A stretch of 64,000 bases of DNA from Nocardia sp. CDC159 (GCF_023740735.1 NZ_JAMRXH010000021.1:62001-126000), one strand, 5' to 3'; shown: positions 1-8,613, counted from the first letter of the stretch. The notes: generated by a model not told the origin, from the letters alone. Made by a program: numbers and translations.

Positions 1-10
1 GGGAGGTGCG

Positions 11-1999
11 ATGGTCGCGGAGGTGCCCCGGCAGCTTCCGCCGTGGAACAGCAATCACGTGGATCGCGAGGATGAGCTCGATCGGGTCGAACGGCTGGTC
101 CGGGATGGTTCGGGGAACGTCACGGTGATCTTCCGCGGTGCTCGGGGCGTGGGCACGACGTCCGTGGCGACGGCGGTGATGCACCGGTTGTCGCAGCGGT
201 TTCCCGACGGGCAGCTGTTCTATCCGCTCGCCGACGGTGACACACCGCCGAGTGTGTCGGATCTGCTCGCGGACGGGCTGATCGCCCTGGGGGATCGGCG
301 AGATGAACTCCCGGACCTCCCCGAGGCACGGTACGGCAGGTATCTCACCAAGACTCGGGGCCGCCGGATGGCGGTATTCGTGGACGGGGCGTTGACGGCG
401 GGGCAGGTGCGGTGGCTGTGCCCGGCCGACGGGCCCTCGCTCCTGGTGATCACCGCGCGCAATGCGGCGCTCGACCTCGGCGTGGGCACGACGGTGATCG
501 ATGTGCCGACGCTGCCCGACGCCGCGGCGCGGGAGTTGCTGATCCGAATCGTCGGAGACGACCGGATCGACCGTGAGCCGGAGGCGGTGAATCGGATCCT
601 CGCGTTGTGCGACAACCTTCCCGCCGCGATCTGTGTCGTCGGCGGCATGCTGGCCCGCCATCCGCAGCGGTCGATAGCCCGAGTCGCCGAACTTCTGAAT
701 GACGAGCATCGTCGATCGGAGGTATTGGGATTGCCGGAAATCTACGACGCCGCCTACGAAGATCTGTCCGATGACGCCAAGCGCTGCTACCTATTGCTGG
801 GACTGCGCTCCCACGCCGGTTGGTTGCGCACGGCGGCCATCGAGGCGGCGCTCGGGATGCCCCGGGATGAGATCGACTGGGCCATGCTGGAATTGGCCGA
901 GCACTTTCTGGTTGTCGAGCAGAACGACGGATACCGGGCGGTGTCCTCGGTGCGGACCCATGCCCGGTCGGTGGCCAAGCGTCTCGGCGCCGAACAGGAG
1001 AAGTGCGAAGAGAACCTGATCCGGTACTTCGACCGGGCCCTGTGCCACGCCGATGTGCTCCTGGCCCCCGCCCGACCGTGGCGCGCATTGCTCTTCCCCG
1101 ACGTCGCATTTCCGGGCCCGGGCGTCGGTGAATTCGATGACGCCGACGCGGCCCGAACCTGGTTGCGTTCGGAGCTGGCGAATATCGCGGCGGCAGCCGA
1201 ATACGCGTTCCACGCGGGTCGCGACCGCCTGCTCATCCGATGGTGCGTGCTGCTGTGGGCGTTCCACGAGAAGGACAAACACCTCGACGCGATGCGTGCG
1301 ATGCATCTCCACGCGATCGCGGCGGCCGCCCGCTCCGGAGACCGGGCGGGCGAGAGCCTGCTGCGCACGCAGTTGGGTTTCCTGCACTACTGGCTGCGCG
1401 AATTAGCCGAGGCGACAATCGAATTCGAAACCGCTGCCCATACTGCCGGCGCCCTGGACGGGTCGGTGGCCACGCAGCTGGAGGCATCGGCGCTGGAAGG
1501 TCTGGGACTCACACTGCTGGCTCGGCAACGACCGGACCCGGCGCGTGCGGTGCTCCGGCGCAACCTCGAGCTCGCGCACGGGATCGGCGACACCCGCCGG
1601 ATCGCGTTGGCCTCGTTGCATCTGGCGAAGGCCGAGGATCCGGATCGGGCCTTGGATCTGCTCGCCCAGGCCGACGCGATATTCGGCGCGGCAACGTACG
1701 ACGAAACCGAGAACCGCGCGAAAGTTCTTGCTGGGCGGGGGCGAGCGCTTGTACGGCTCGGCCGATGGGGCGAGGCCGAGACGGCGCTGGAATCGGCGCT
1801 GGCCGTGATGCGCGAGCGCCGACGCCGGTTCGACGAGGCGGAAATCCTTGTCGCTCTGGGCGACTGCCGGTTGGCGGCCGGAAGCAGATCCGCCGCCGTC
1901 GACCGCTACCGAGCCGGGCTCGAGATCTACGACGAGCTGTGCTTCACCGAATCGGCGGCGGTCGTCTCCGCTCGGGTCGCCTCGGCGGAAAATCGATAA
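11..1999 (+). CDS. STAND-type NTPase with C-terminal TPR-like repeats
   Basis: A 662-residue protein with an NB-ARC/AAA-like N-terminal half and an alpha-helical C-terminal half rich in Ala/Leu helices that resemble tetratricopeptide repeats (about residues 390-650). The phosphate-binding loop, near residues 43-51, reads GARGVGTTS: the invariant Lys of Walker A is replaced by Thr. A Walker-B-like stretch (MAVFVDGA, about residue 120) is present. The start follows GGGAGG at the window edge. There is no SARP or LuxR DNA-binding domain, so this is a scaffold or regulatory STAND protein, not a classic transcription factor. Its last 73 bases overlap the convergent gene on the other strand. The family assignment is good; the biological role is unknown. 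Confidence 0.7.
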   Translation: MVAEVPRQLPPWNSNHVDREDELDRVERLVRDGSGNVTVIFRGARGVGTTSVATAVMHRLSQRFPDGQLFYPLADGDTPPSVSDLLADGLIALGDRRDELPDLPEARYGRYLTKTRGRRMAVFVDGALTAGQVRWLCPADGPSLLVITARNAALDLGVGTTVIDVPTLPDAAARELLIRIVGDDRIDREPEAVNRILALCDNLPAAICVVGGMLARHPQRSIARVAELLNDEHRRSEVLGLPEIYDAAYEDLSDDAKRCYLLLGLRSHAGWLRTAAIEAALGMPRDEIDWAMLELAEHFLVVEQNDGYRAVSSVRTHARSVAKRLGAEQEKCEENLIRYFDRALCHADVLLAPARPWRALLFPDVAFPGPGVGEFDDADAARTWLRSELANIAAAAEYAFHAGRDRLLIRWCVLLWAFHEKDKHLDAMRAMHLHAIAAAARSGDRAGESLLRTQLGFLHYWLRELAEATIEFETAAHTAGALDGSVATQLEASALEGLGLTLLARQRPDPARAVLRRNLELAHGIGDTRRIALASLHLAKAEDPDRALDLLAQADAIFGAATYDETENRAKVLAGRGRALVRLGRWGEAETALESALAVMRERRRRFDEAEILVALGDCRLAAGSRSAAVDRYRAGLEIYDELCFTESAAVVSARVASAENR

Positions 2000-3678
2000 T
2001 CGGTTCCGCCGCAACGGATTCGCCAGCTTCCGGCGATGGCTTCCAGCGGCGCGCCACGACCGTGCAATCGATAGGCCACCGAGGCGAACAGGTGACCGCC
2101 GCCGTCGGGTGCGCGCACCCGCACCACCGTAGTGCGGTTTCCGAGCAGCCAATGACCGGCTTCGGTCGGGGCGGCGGCGATCACGCAATTGGGCAGCCGC
2201 CTGAGCGTATCGGCGATCCACGCCGCCGTGGCTCCGCCCGGCCGACCGATCAGGACATCGGCGGACGCCAGCCAGCGTCCGCGCGGCCCGTCGACCCCGA
2301 CCACGAGATGGCCGTCGGGTTCGATGCGCTCGTCGGTGAGCAGACGCTCCGCCGAGTACCGGGTAATCGTGGCACTGCGCTCGGAGCCGATGCGGACATG
2401 GACCAGATACGCGTCCGCGTCCCGCAGCGGCGCTGCCGGGATCGGGAGCACGGCGGGATCCGGCGGTTCGGTCGGCTCCGGCAACCGCAGCATGCGGTAC
2501 ATGGCGGATCGAAGCAGTGGCGCGCCGGCGGCGGGCTCGGAGGTCGTGAGCGCCGTGATGGCCGCATATCGGTGCGGATCGTGCGCTGTGAGCACCCGCC
2601 GTATCTGGGCCTCGATGTCGGCGGTTCCGTCGAGTCGTGGTGCCGCCCGCAGCAATTGGGCGATGGGTGAATCCGGATCCACGGTGTGCTCGGGCGCGGC
2701 GGCCAGGAGCAGCGGATTGCCGAGCGCGGTCGAATAGAAGCCGACCGAGCCGTGGTCGCTCACGGCGAGATCGGCGGCCACGACCGCTGCGCGCCAATCG
2801 TCGACACCGCGCAGCAGATGCACTCCCGCCCGGGCGGCATCGTCGAGATGGGCCTCGACCTGCCAGCGTGAATGATACGACCGAATATTGGGATGGATCG
2901 CGAGTGCGATGCGGAATTCGTCCGCGGGCAGCGCGGCGGCGAGCCTACGCGGCAGATCCGGCTCGCTGGCGAGCAGCGAATCGGGGCCCCAGGTGGAGGA
3001 GATCAGCACCAGTCGCTGCCGGGGACCGAGGCCGAAGGCGCGCCGATAGCTCGGGCGCAGCGGCATGCTCGCGCAGAGCCGGTCGTAACAGATATCACCG
3101 GCTACCAGTGATTTGGCGACGGCTTGTGGGCAGTCGCGAAACAGCCGTTCCCGTTGTTCGTGGTGTGACAGGACGATGAGCGATGGGACGACCCTGCCCT
3201 TGTGCAGCAACCAGTCCGGCGACAGACCGAATACCGAATGTTCTTTGTTCTTTGTTCTTTGTTCTTTGTTCTTTGTTCTTTGTTCTTTGTTCTTTGTTCT
3301 TTGTTCTTTGTTCTTTTGCAGGTATTTATTGTATCCCATTCCGTGAGGGACGACTATCAATGGAGCTCGAACTTTGTGGAGCTTTCCTCCATAACTCGCG
3401 GAGACCGCCAGATCGTATTCGCCGAGAAGCGCCTGCTTCCACGGTATTTCGCGAGTCCCTCGGGAGCCGAGGAATTCGCTGGCATCGGTGTCGAAGACCG
3501 ACGACCCCATCCGGGTGAAGTCGATTCGTATCCGGGGGTCCGGTGCCAGCAGGCTCAGGGTGTCGAAGAGCCGGGTGGCGGCCGTGGTGTTGTGGGTGAT
3601 GGCGAGGACGGTCCGGTTGTGCGGATAGGTCGACCAGCGGATCGCGTTGTCTGGCGCATGCTGATCGGACGGTGACAC
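1927..3678 (-). CDS. CDP-glycerol glycerophosphotransferase-like protein with in-frame heptanucleotide repeat
   Basis: About 583 residues from a GTG start at 3678; no ATG lies near, so the start is uncertain. The N-terminal part (RTVLAI, then TAATRLFDTL, then SASYGG and VVPHGMGYNKYL) and the C-terminal part (residues about 165-400, with AIHPN, SDHGSVGFY and ALGNPLLLA) resemble the CDP-glycerol glycerophosphotransferase/GT-B-like fold found in actinobacterial proteins often labelled 'translation initiation factor 2'. I recall homologues of that group also carrying heptad repeats at the same place. Between the two parts, residues about 123-147 are a QRTKNKE repeat encoded by ten 7-bp DNA units. 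The frame is open on both sides only at the present repeat number (modulo 3). A role in cell-envelope polymer or glycan synthesis is inferred. The 3' end overlaps the upstream convergent gene. Confidence 0.65.
   Translation of the reverse strand: MSPSDQHAPDNAIRWSTYPHNRTVLAITHNTTAATRLFDTLSLLAPDPRIRIDFTRMGSSVFDTDASEFLGSRGTREIPWKQALLGEYDLAVSASYGGKLHKVRAPLIVVPHGMGYNKYLQKNKEQRTKNKEQRTKNKEQRTKNKEHSVFGLSPDWLLHKGRVVPSLIVLSHHEQRERLFRDCPQAVAKSLVAGDICYDRLCASMPLRPSYRRAFGLGPRQRLVLISSTWGPDSLLASEPDLPRRLAAALPADEFRIALAIHPNIRSYHSRWQVEAHLDDAARAGVHLLRGVDDWRAAVVAADLAVSDHGSVGFYSTALGNPLLLAAAPEHTVDPDSPIAQLLRAAPRLDGTADIEAQIRRVLTAHDPHRYAAITALTTSEPAAGAPLLRSAMYRMLRLPEPTEPPDPAVLPIPAAPLRDADAYLVHVRIGSERSATITRYSAERLLTDERIEPDGHLVVGVDGPRGRWLASADVLIGRPGGATAAWIADTLRRLPNCVIAAAPTEAGHWLLGNRTTVVRVRAPDGGGHLFASVAYRLHGRGAPLEAIAGSWRIRCGGTDYRFSAEATRAETTAADSVKHSSS
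3241..3310. repeat. Heptanucleotide simple sequence repeat, 10 perfect copies of TTCTTTG
   Basis: Ten uninterrupted copies of TTCTTTG (CAAAGAA on the coding strand), followed by an imperfect copy TTCTTTTG. The tract lies inside the glycerophosphotransferase-like gene. Seven bases is not a multiple of three, so gain or loss of one unit shifts the frame. The repeat itself contains no stop in any frame. In the two alternative frames the sequence downstream reaches TAG (complement of 3102-3104) or TGA (complement of 3095-3097), about 45-48 codons after the tract. This is the structure of a phase-variable contingency locus, captured here in the open state. Its low GC content contrasts sharply with its surroundings. 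Confidence 0.95.
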
Positions 3679-3876
3679 GAGGATCGATAGTACCGCCGCG
3701 TGCCCCGGGAACCGGGTCCGCTCGTGGGTTCCGACCTGGGCGATCTGGTCGGTCGTGCGGCCGAAGTCTGCTGGTCGGGCCCCGGTCGATGCGGCGCCCG
3801 GTATGGTTATTGTGCGGCAAAGGCTTTCGTGATCGTGCTGGTTGGTACCGGTGGTGCCCGGAAGGAGTGGTCGTTC

Positions 3877-4722
3877 GTGTCGGTCGGCAACGGTCGGGAC
3901 CGAAGCGGGGATCTGCAGCAGCAGCGCCCGCATTCGGCGCGCATGTACGACTACTTTCTCGGTGGAAAGGACAACTATCAGGTCGATCGCGAGTACGCCA
4001 CGCAGATCCAGCGGGTCTTTCCCTCGGTGGGTGTGGCCGCGCGAATCAACCGGGCGTTCATGCATCGCGCGACCTGGTATCTCGCATCGCAGGTCGGTAT
4101 TCGTCAGTTCCTCGACATCGGCGCCGGCATTCCGACCGAACCGAATCTGCATCAGGTCGCCCAGCAGATCGCGCCGGACGCGCGGGTGGTGTACGTCGAC
4201 AACGATCCGCTGGTCATGGCGTTCGCGCAGGCGTTGTTGCGGGGAACTCCGCAGGGCCGCACCGCCTATGTGCACGCCGACGCCGCCGATCCGGAATCGA
4301 TCCTGACCGCCCCGCAGCTGCGAGAAACCCTGGATCTGGATCAGCCGGTAGCGCTGAGCCTGATCGCGGTGCTGCATTTTCTGCCCGACGATCGCGACCC
4401 ATACAAGGCGGTGTCGACGTTGCTCGATGCGCTGGCCCCGGGCTCGTATTTGGTGATTTCGCACCTGACCGTCGACTTCGACCCCGACACCGTGCACCGC
4501 GTCGTCGAGGTGTTCCGCGACGGCGGTGTCCCGTTCCAGGCCCGCACCCGGAAAGAGATCGGGCGCTTCTTCTCCGGCCTGGAGTTGGTCGAACCAGGGA
4601 TCGGGGCGCCGCACCGGTGGCGGCCAATCGAACCACCGTGCTGGTTGCGCCCCGATATCGATCCCCTCGGCCCGGGTCTGGATGAACGGGTCAACTGCTG
4701 TGCCGCCGTGGCCCGGAAGTAG
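3877..4722 (+). CDS. S-adenosyl methyltransferase, DUF574 family
   Basis: 281 residues from a GTG start chosen because AAGGAG lies nine bases upstream and the family signature (HSARMYDYFLGGKDNY) then falls near the N-terminus, as usual. The frame extends further upstream but without family similarity. FLDIGAGIPTEPNLH is the SAM-binding motif I region, followed by VVYVDNDPLV, the acidic end of strand 2. This family (PF04672) is greatly expanded in actinomycetes and its substrates are mostly unknown. It is divergent from the repeat-containing gene, with about 200 bp between the starts. Its 3' end overlaps the next convergent gene by 32 bases. Confidence 0.85.
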   Translation: MSVGNGRDRSGDLQQQRPHSARMYDYFLGGKDNYQVDREYATQIQRVFPSVGVAARINRAFMHRATWYLASQVGIRQFLDIGAGIPTEPNLHQVAQQIAPDARVVYVDNDPLVMAFAQALLRGTPQGRTAYVHADAADPESILTAPQLRETLDLDQPVALSLIAVLHFLPDDRDPYKAVSTLLDALAPGSYLVISHLTVDFDPDTVHRVVEVFRDGGVPFQARTRKEIGRFFSGLELVEPGIGAPHRWRPIEPPCWLRPDIDPLGPGLDERVNCCAAVARK

Positions 4723-5527
4723 CGGCCTTCGGCAGCGACCACAGGCCGAATCGCAGCCCGCGTGGGTCGCGTATGCGGGAGAACACCAGCCCGTCAGGAG
4801 CGGCGTCCGGGGCGAGTTCGATGCCGCCGCCGAGTTCCGCGGCGATGGCGGTGGCTGCCGGGACATCGTCGACCAGGAAGGAAGGCATCAGATAATCGAC
4901 GCCGTCGGGGCCCTGGTCGTACATCCCGCCCGAGGGGCGGTCATCGCCCGTGAAGATGTGGTACCGCGTGGCATTGGCGCCGTCGTCGAGGACGAATTTC
5001 CAGCCGAACGCCCTGGTATAGAAGTCTTGCGTGGTCGCGGCGTCGGTGGTGCCCAGTTCGAACCAGCCCATGGATCCGGGAGTCGGCTGGTATTTGGCTT
5101 CCTCGATGGCCTTCTCGCCCTTCCGCATCCGTTCCTCGAACCGCTCGGACTCCGAGCGGGAGAACAGTGAGAACGGGTTGCCCCGCGGATCGGTGAGTAC
5201 CGCGAACCAGGTGACATCGGCGACCTGAGTCGCCGGAATCTCCACGGCGGCACCGAGTTTCGCAAGCCTGTCGACATCGGCGCGCACATCGGTGGACAGG
5301 ATCGACAGGTTGATCCGTGCCGGGGCGCCCGGGGCTTCACTGATCGCACCCATCGGGAACGGTGCGCCCGGAGCGATGATGCGAATGTAGCGGCGGCCGT
5401 CGATGGAGGAATCCGGATCCAGCTCATAGGTCCAGCCCAGCAACTCGCTGTAGAACTTCTGCACCGGATCGGCCGCGTCGATACCGATTTCGAACCAGAC
5501 TACTTGCCCGGGGGTCATGAAAGTCAT
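4691..5527 (-). CDS. Two-domain VOC (glyoxalase/bleomycin-resistance fold) protein
   Basis: 278 residues made of two tandem vicinal-oxygen-chelate modules. The first begins VVWFEIGIDAADPVQKFYSELLGW; the second begins near residue 140 with GWFELGTTDAATTQDFYTRAFGW. AAAGGAG stands eight bases before the ATG. It lies 48 bases downstream of the UvrA-like gene in the same direction and probably shares its transcript. Proteins of this type bind small hydrophobic ligands or catalyse metal-dependent reactions. A resistance role next to a UvrA homologue is plausible but inferred. A second protein with the same architecture lies at 47972-48742. Confidence 0.8.
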   Translation of the reverse strand: MTFMTPGQVVWFEIGIDAADPVQKFYSELLGWTYELDPDSSIDGRRYIRIIAPGAPFPMGAISEAPGAPARINLSILSTDVRADVDRLAKLGAAVEIPATQVADVTWFAVLTDPRGNPFSLFSRSESERFEERMRKGEKAIEEAKYQPTPGSMGWFELGTTDAATTQDFYTRAFGWKFVLDDGANATRYHIFTGDDRPSGGMYDQGPDGVDYLMPSFLVDDVPAATAIAAELGGGIELAPDAAPDGLVFSRIRDPRGLRFGLWSLPKAATSGPRRHSS

Positions 5528-5575
5528 GAATTTGTCTCCTTTGGTGTTTATTCGATTGCGGTACAGGACGTCTCG

Positions 5576-7843
5576 TCAGGCGCCGGGTGCCGACATCCCG
5601 CGGTCGAGGTCACGCCTGACGTACTCCGCGGTGTGGGAGTTCCGAGCCTCGAGCAGTTCGGCCGGGGTGCCTTCGAAGACGATGCGGCCACCGTGGCGGC
5701 CGCCGCCGGGACCGAGGTCGATGATGTGGTCGGCGTGCTCGATGACATCGAGGTCGTGTTCGACGACCAGCACGGTGTTGCCCGCGTCGACCAGGCGGTC
5801 CAGCAGGTTCAGCAGGGTGTCGATATCGGACATGTGCAGGCCGGTGGTGGGTTCGTCGAGGATGTAGATGCCACCGGATTTGCCGAGTTCGCCCGCGAGC
5901 TTCAGCCGTTGGCGTTCGCCGCCGGACAGTGTCGACAGGGGTTGTCCGAGCGTGAGATAGCCGAGCCCGACATCGACCAGTGAACTGATCCCACGGCGGA
6001 TCGTGCGGTCGGGGAACAACTGCGCGGCCTCTTCCGCGGTCAGGGCCAGCACGTCCACGATGGTCTTGCCGCCCAGGGTGTAGGCGAGGACGTCGGGGTC
6101 GTAGCGGTTGCCGTGGCAGCGTTCGCAACTCGTGGTCACCGGATCCATGAACGCCATGTCGGCGGTGATCTCGCCGCGGCCGCCACAGCCGCGGCACGCG
6201 CCTTTGCTGTTGAACGAGAAAAGCCCGGCGTCAACGCCATTGGCGTCGGCGAATGCCTTGCGGATGCGGTCCATGACACCGAGATGGCTCACCGGCGTCG
6301 ACCGCGGGGAGATGCCCAACCCGGCCTGATCGACGACGACGGACTCGGGGTGCTCGGCGGCGAAGACCTCCGTCACGAGTGTCGACTTCCCCGAGCCCGC
6401 GACGCCGGTGAATACCGTGAGCGCGCCGGTGGGGACATCGACGCTCACATCGCGCAGATTGTGCAGGTTCGCGTGCTCGACACGTAGATACCCAGTGGGC
6501 GTGCGGAATTCGGATTTCACGGCGCCACGGCGGCGGAGCGCGCGACCGGTGGCGGTGTCGGCAGCGCACAGGCCGGCATAGTCGCCTGTATAGACGATCT
6601 CGCCGCCGTGGACACCGGCCGCCGGACCCATGTCGACGAGGTGGTCGGCCACCGCGATGACGTCGCGATCGTGTTCGACCACCAGCACAGTATTTCCCTT
6701 GTCCCGCAACTGTTTCAGCAGCGTGTTCATCCGGCCCACATCACGCGGGTGCAGGCCCACGCTCGGCTCGTCGAAGATGTAGGTCATCCCAGTCAGCGAG
6801 GAACCGAGAAACCGCACCATCTTCAATCGCTGCGCCTCACCACCGGACAGGGTGGTCGTCTCGCGGCCCAGGTTCAGATAACCCAAACCGATGTCGACCA
6901 GCCGCCGCAATCCGGCAATGGCCTGCTCGGCCAACGGTGTACCGAGCGGATGGTCGATCTTGCCGAGCACCTCGACGAGTTCGGCCACCTCCATGATCGC
7001 GTAGTCGTCGATGGTGTGACCGTTGATCCTCGTCCGCAGCGCCGCCCGGTTGAGCCGCGCCCCGCGACACAGCGGGCACACGCCCTGGGTCGTGCACTGC
7101 TCCAAGGCCTTTCGCGTGCGCGCCGACAGCGTCGACAGATCTCGATTCAGATACAGGCGGTGGAACTTGTCGAGCAGGCCCTCATAGCTCGTCCACGGGC
7201 CGGACCGCGTCGGCTCCGAACCCTCGCGGGGGCCGTGGACGAGGTTGTCCCACTCGGTCTCGCTGTACTCGGCGACCGGCTTGTCCAGGTCGAACAGTCC
7301 CGAGGCGGCGAACATCTGCCACTGCACGGTGCCGACCGCGAACAGCGGAAACCGCAATGCCCCCTGGTTCAGCGACAACGACCGGTCGATCATGGCGTCC
7401 AGATCGACGGTGGTGGTCCGACCGAGCCCGTCACAACGCGGGCACGCACCTTCGGGCGTGTTGAACGAGTATGCCGTCGCCATCCCCGCCGATGGTTCCC
7501 CGGCGCGGGAGAACAGTACGCGGATGATCGAATAGATATCGGTGGCGGTGCCGACAGTCGAGCGGGCATTGCCGCCGATCGGCTTCTGATCCACCACCAC
7601 CGCGGTGGTCAAACCCTCGATCCGATCCACATCCGGCTTCTCGTAGTGTGGCATCCGGGCGCGCACGAACGTCGTGAACGTCTCACCCAGCTGGCGCTGC
7701 GACTCCACCGCGACAGTCCCGAACACCAGTGACGACTTCCCCGAACCGGAGACGCCGGTGAACACCGTGACGGTGTCCTTCGGAACCGACAGCGAGACGT
7801 TCTTCAGATTGTGCTCCCGCGCGCCGTCGATCACGATCTCCAC
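5576..7843 (-). CDS. Short UvrA-like ABC ATPase (DrrC type)
   Basis: 755 residues, clearly shorter than housekeeping UvrA (about 950), from a GTG start with AGGAG six bases upstream. Two ABC modules are visible: Walker A GVSGSGKSS near residue 30 and GVAGSGKST near residue 460, signatures LSGGEAQR and LSGGERQR, and Walker B with FDEPSVGLH and LDEPTTGLH. Zinc-finger cysteine pairs remain (CPRCDGLGR, CPLCRGA, CRGCGGRG, CERCHG). Short UvrA homologues such as daunorubicin DrrC protect producers of DNA-binding drugs. PBD clusters such as tomaymycin also carry a UvrA-like gene, as I recall. This copy lies about 22 kb left of the PBD cluster, so a link to self-resistance is only an inference. Confidence 0.88.
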   Translation of the reverse strand: MEIVIDGAREHNLKNVSLSVPKDTVTVFTGVSGSGKSSLVFGTVAVESQRQLGETFTTFVRARMPHYEKPDVDRIEGLTTAVVVDQKPIGGNARSTVGTATDIYSIIRVLFSRAGEPSAGMATAYSFNTPEGACPRCDGLGRTTTVDLDAMIDRSLSLNQGALRFPLFAVGTVQWQMFAASGLFDLDKPVAEYSETEWDNLVHGPREGSEPTRSGPWTSYEGLLDKFHRLYLNRDLSTLSARTRKALEQCTTQGVCPLCRGARLNRAALRTRINGHTIDDYAIMEVAELVEVLGKIDHPLGTPLAEQAIAGLRRLVDIGLGYLNLGRETTTLSGGEAQRLKMVRFLGSSLTGMTYIFDEPSVGLHPRDVGRMNTLLKQLRDKGNTVLVVEHDRDVIAVADHLVDMGPAAGVHGGEIVYTGDYAGLCAADTATGRALRRRGAVKSEFRTPTGYLRVEHANLHNLRDVSVDVPTGALTVFTGVAGSGKSTLVTEVFAAEHPESVVVDQAGLGISPRSTPVSHLGVMDRIRKAFADANGVDAGLFSFNSKGACRGCGGRGEITADMAFMDPVTTSCERCHGNRYDPDVLAYTLGGKTIVDVLALTAEEAAQLFPDRTIRRGISSLVDVGLGYLTLGQPLSTLSGGERQRLKLAGELGKSGGIYILDEPTTGLHMSDIDTLLNLLDRLVDAGNTVLVVEHDLDVIEHADHIIDLGPGGGRHGGRIVFEGTPAELLEARNSHTAEYVRRDLDRGMSAPGA

Positions 7844-7909
7844 AACGACTCCTCTCATTCTGTCGGCCACGACGCTATGGGCCGTATAGGTCACTCGGTG
7901 ACCTACTCG

Positions 7910-8114
7910 AATGTCGGGATGGCTTCCCCACCACGGCGACCGGGATCTCGACCGAGGGCGCGCCGGTAGCGGGCGTCGAAGTGGAGTGGGGCGCGTTCTG
8001 CGTCAGCAGGCTCCACCAGATGTTGCCGGTCTGGGTGGCCGTGCGCCCGGCCACATGCCGGTAGACCTCACCCACGACGAAATCCTCGAAGTAGCGTCCC
8101 TGGCCGATGTCCAC
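7910..8114 (-). pseudogene. Truncated, frameshifted MaoC-like (R-specific hydratase) remnant
   Basis: Reading leftward from a GTG at 8114, the translation GRYFEDFVVGEVYRHVAGRT followed by NIWWSLLTQN matches the N-terminus of MaoC-family acyl dehydratases. The expected LHFDARYRRA then appears in another frame (around 7965-8005), so a one-base frameshift interrupts it. Similarity is lost right afterwards and the shifted frame stops just before the UvrA-like gene. Only about the first 50 residues of a gene that normally encodes 150 or more are left. No intact copy is nearby. Confidence 0.7.
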
Positions 8115-8251
8115 CGGCCCACGCTCTCAGTCTCGAGACCGCCGCGGCATGGATCCTCGCCTCATAAATCGCCGCCGTCGTTGTGCCTGATCACAACGCG
8201 CGGGGTCCATTGAACGCACGTCCGTCGAAACCAACGGAACTGCTGGGGATG

Positions 8252-8336
8252 TGGTGCGCGAGGGGGGACTTGAACCCCCACGTCCGAGGACACTGGAACC
8301 TAAATCCAGCGCGTCTGCCAATTTCGCCACTCGCGC
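8252..8336 (-). tRNA. tRNA-Leu (anticodon TAG)
   Basis: On the minus strand the sequence folds as a class II tRNA. The acceptor stem GCGCGAG pairs with CTCGCGC. The anticodon stem CTGGA/TCCAG closes the seven-base loop TTTAGGT with anticodon TAG. There is a long variable arm and a T-loop GTTCAAG. Discriminator A at 8255 is followed by an encoded CCA (8254-8252). The DNA between this gene and fas contains no other gene. Confidence 0.95.
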
Positions 8337-8455
8337 ATGATGGTACGACCGTCCAAACTCTACCGGGCTTGACCGGGTTCGCGAAGCACTGGTCGGGTGT
8401 TTCGTACTGGTGAGTAACACCACCTGGGATTATAACAATTTGGTAACGGGCAATG

Positions 8456-8613
8456 TGAGGGACCCTCAACTTTACTAACGGTCGGTAACGGGGTGGGAGC
8501 AGCGGGTTTGAAACATGAGGGAGAGTCATGTTTCGGGGGATTCTTGGACGGGGGTACCGGAATACCGAGGGGTAACCCCCTGGTCGGCGGTGGAACATGA
8601 GGAATCCCTCATG
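8456..8613. promoter_or_regulatory. Cluster of three inverted repeats upstream of fas
   Basis: This 380-bp gene-free stretch holds three dyads. The first is TGAGGG-A-CCCTCA (8456-8468). The second is AAACATGA, a 7-bp spacer, then TCATGTTT (8511-8533). The third is CATGAGG-AATC-CCTCATG (8596-8613). The last two share the half-site ACATGAGG. In mycobacteria and corynebacteria, fas is controlled by the TetR-family activator or repressor FasR through palindromic sites in its promoter. These are candidate sites for such a regulator, possibly the TetR gene at 18662-19375. The assignment of the protein is inferred; the dyads are seen directly. Confidence 0.6.

Noticed and set aside
3241..3310. The 7-bp repeat tract as a CRISPR or plasmid iteron array
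   Set aside because: Units are contiguous without spacers, lie inside a coding frame and have no cas or replication genes around them.
3679..4866. Upstream extension of the repeat-containing gene's frame on the minus strand
   Set aside because: The extension runs through the divergent DUF574 gene and has no family similarity; the GTG at 3678 begins close to the conserved part.
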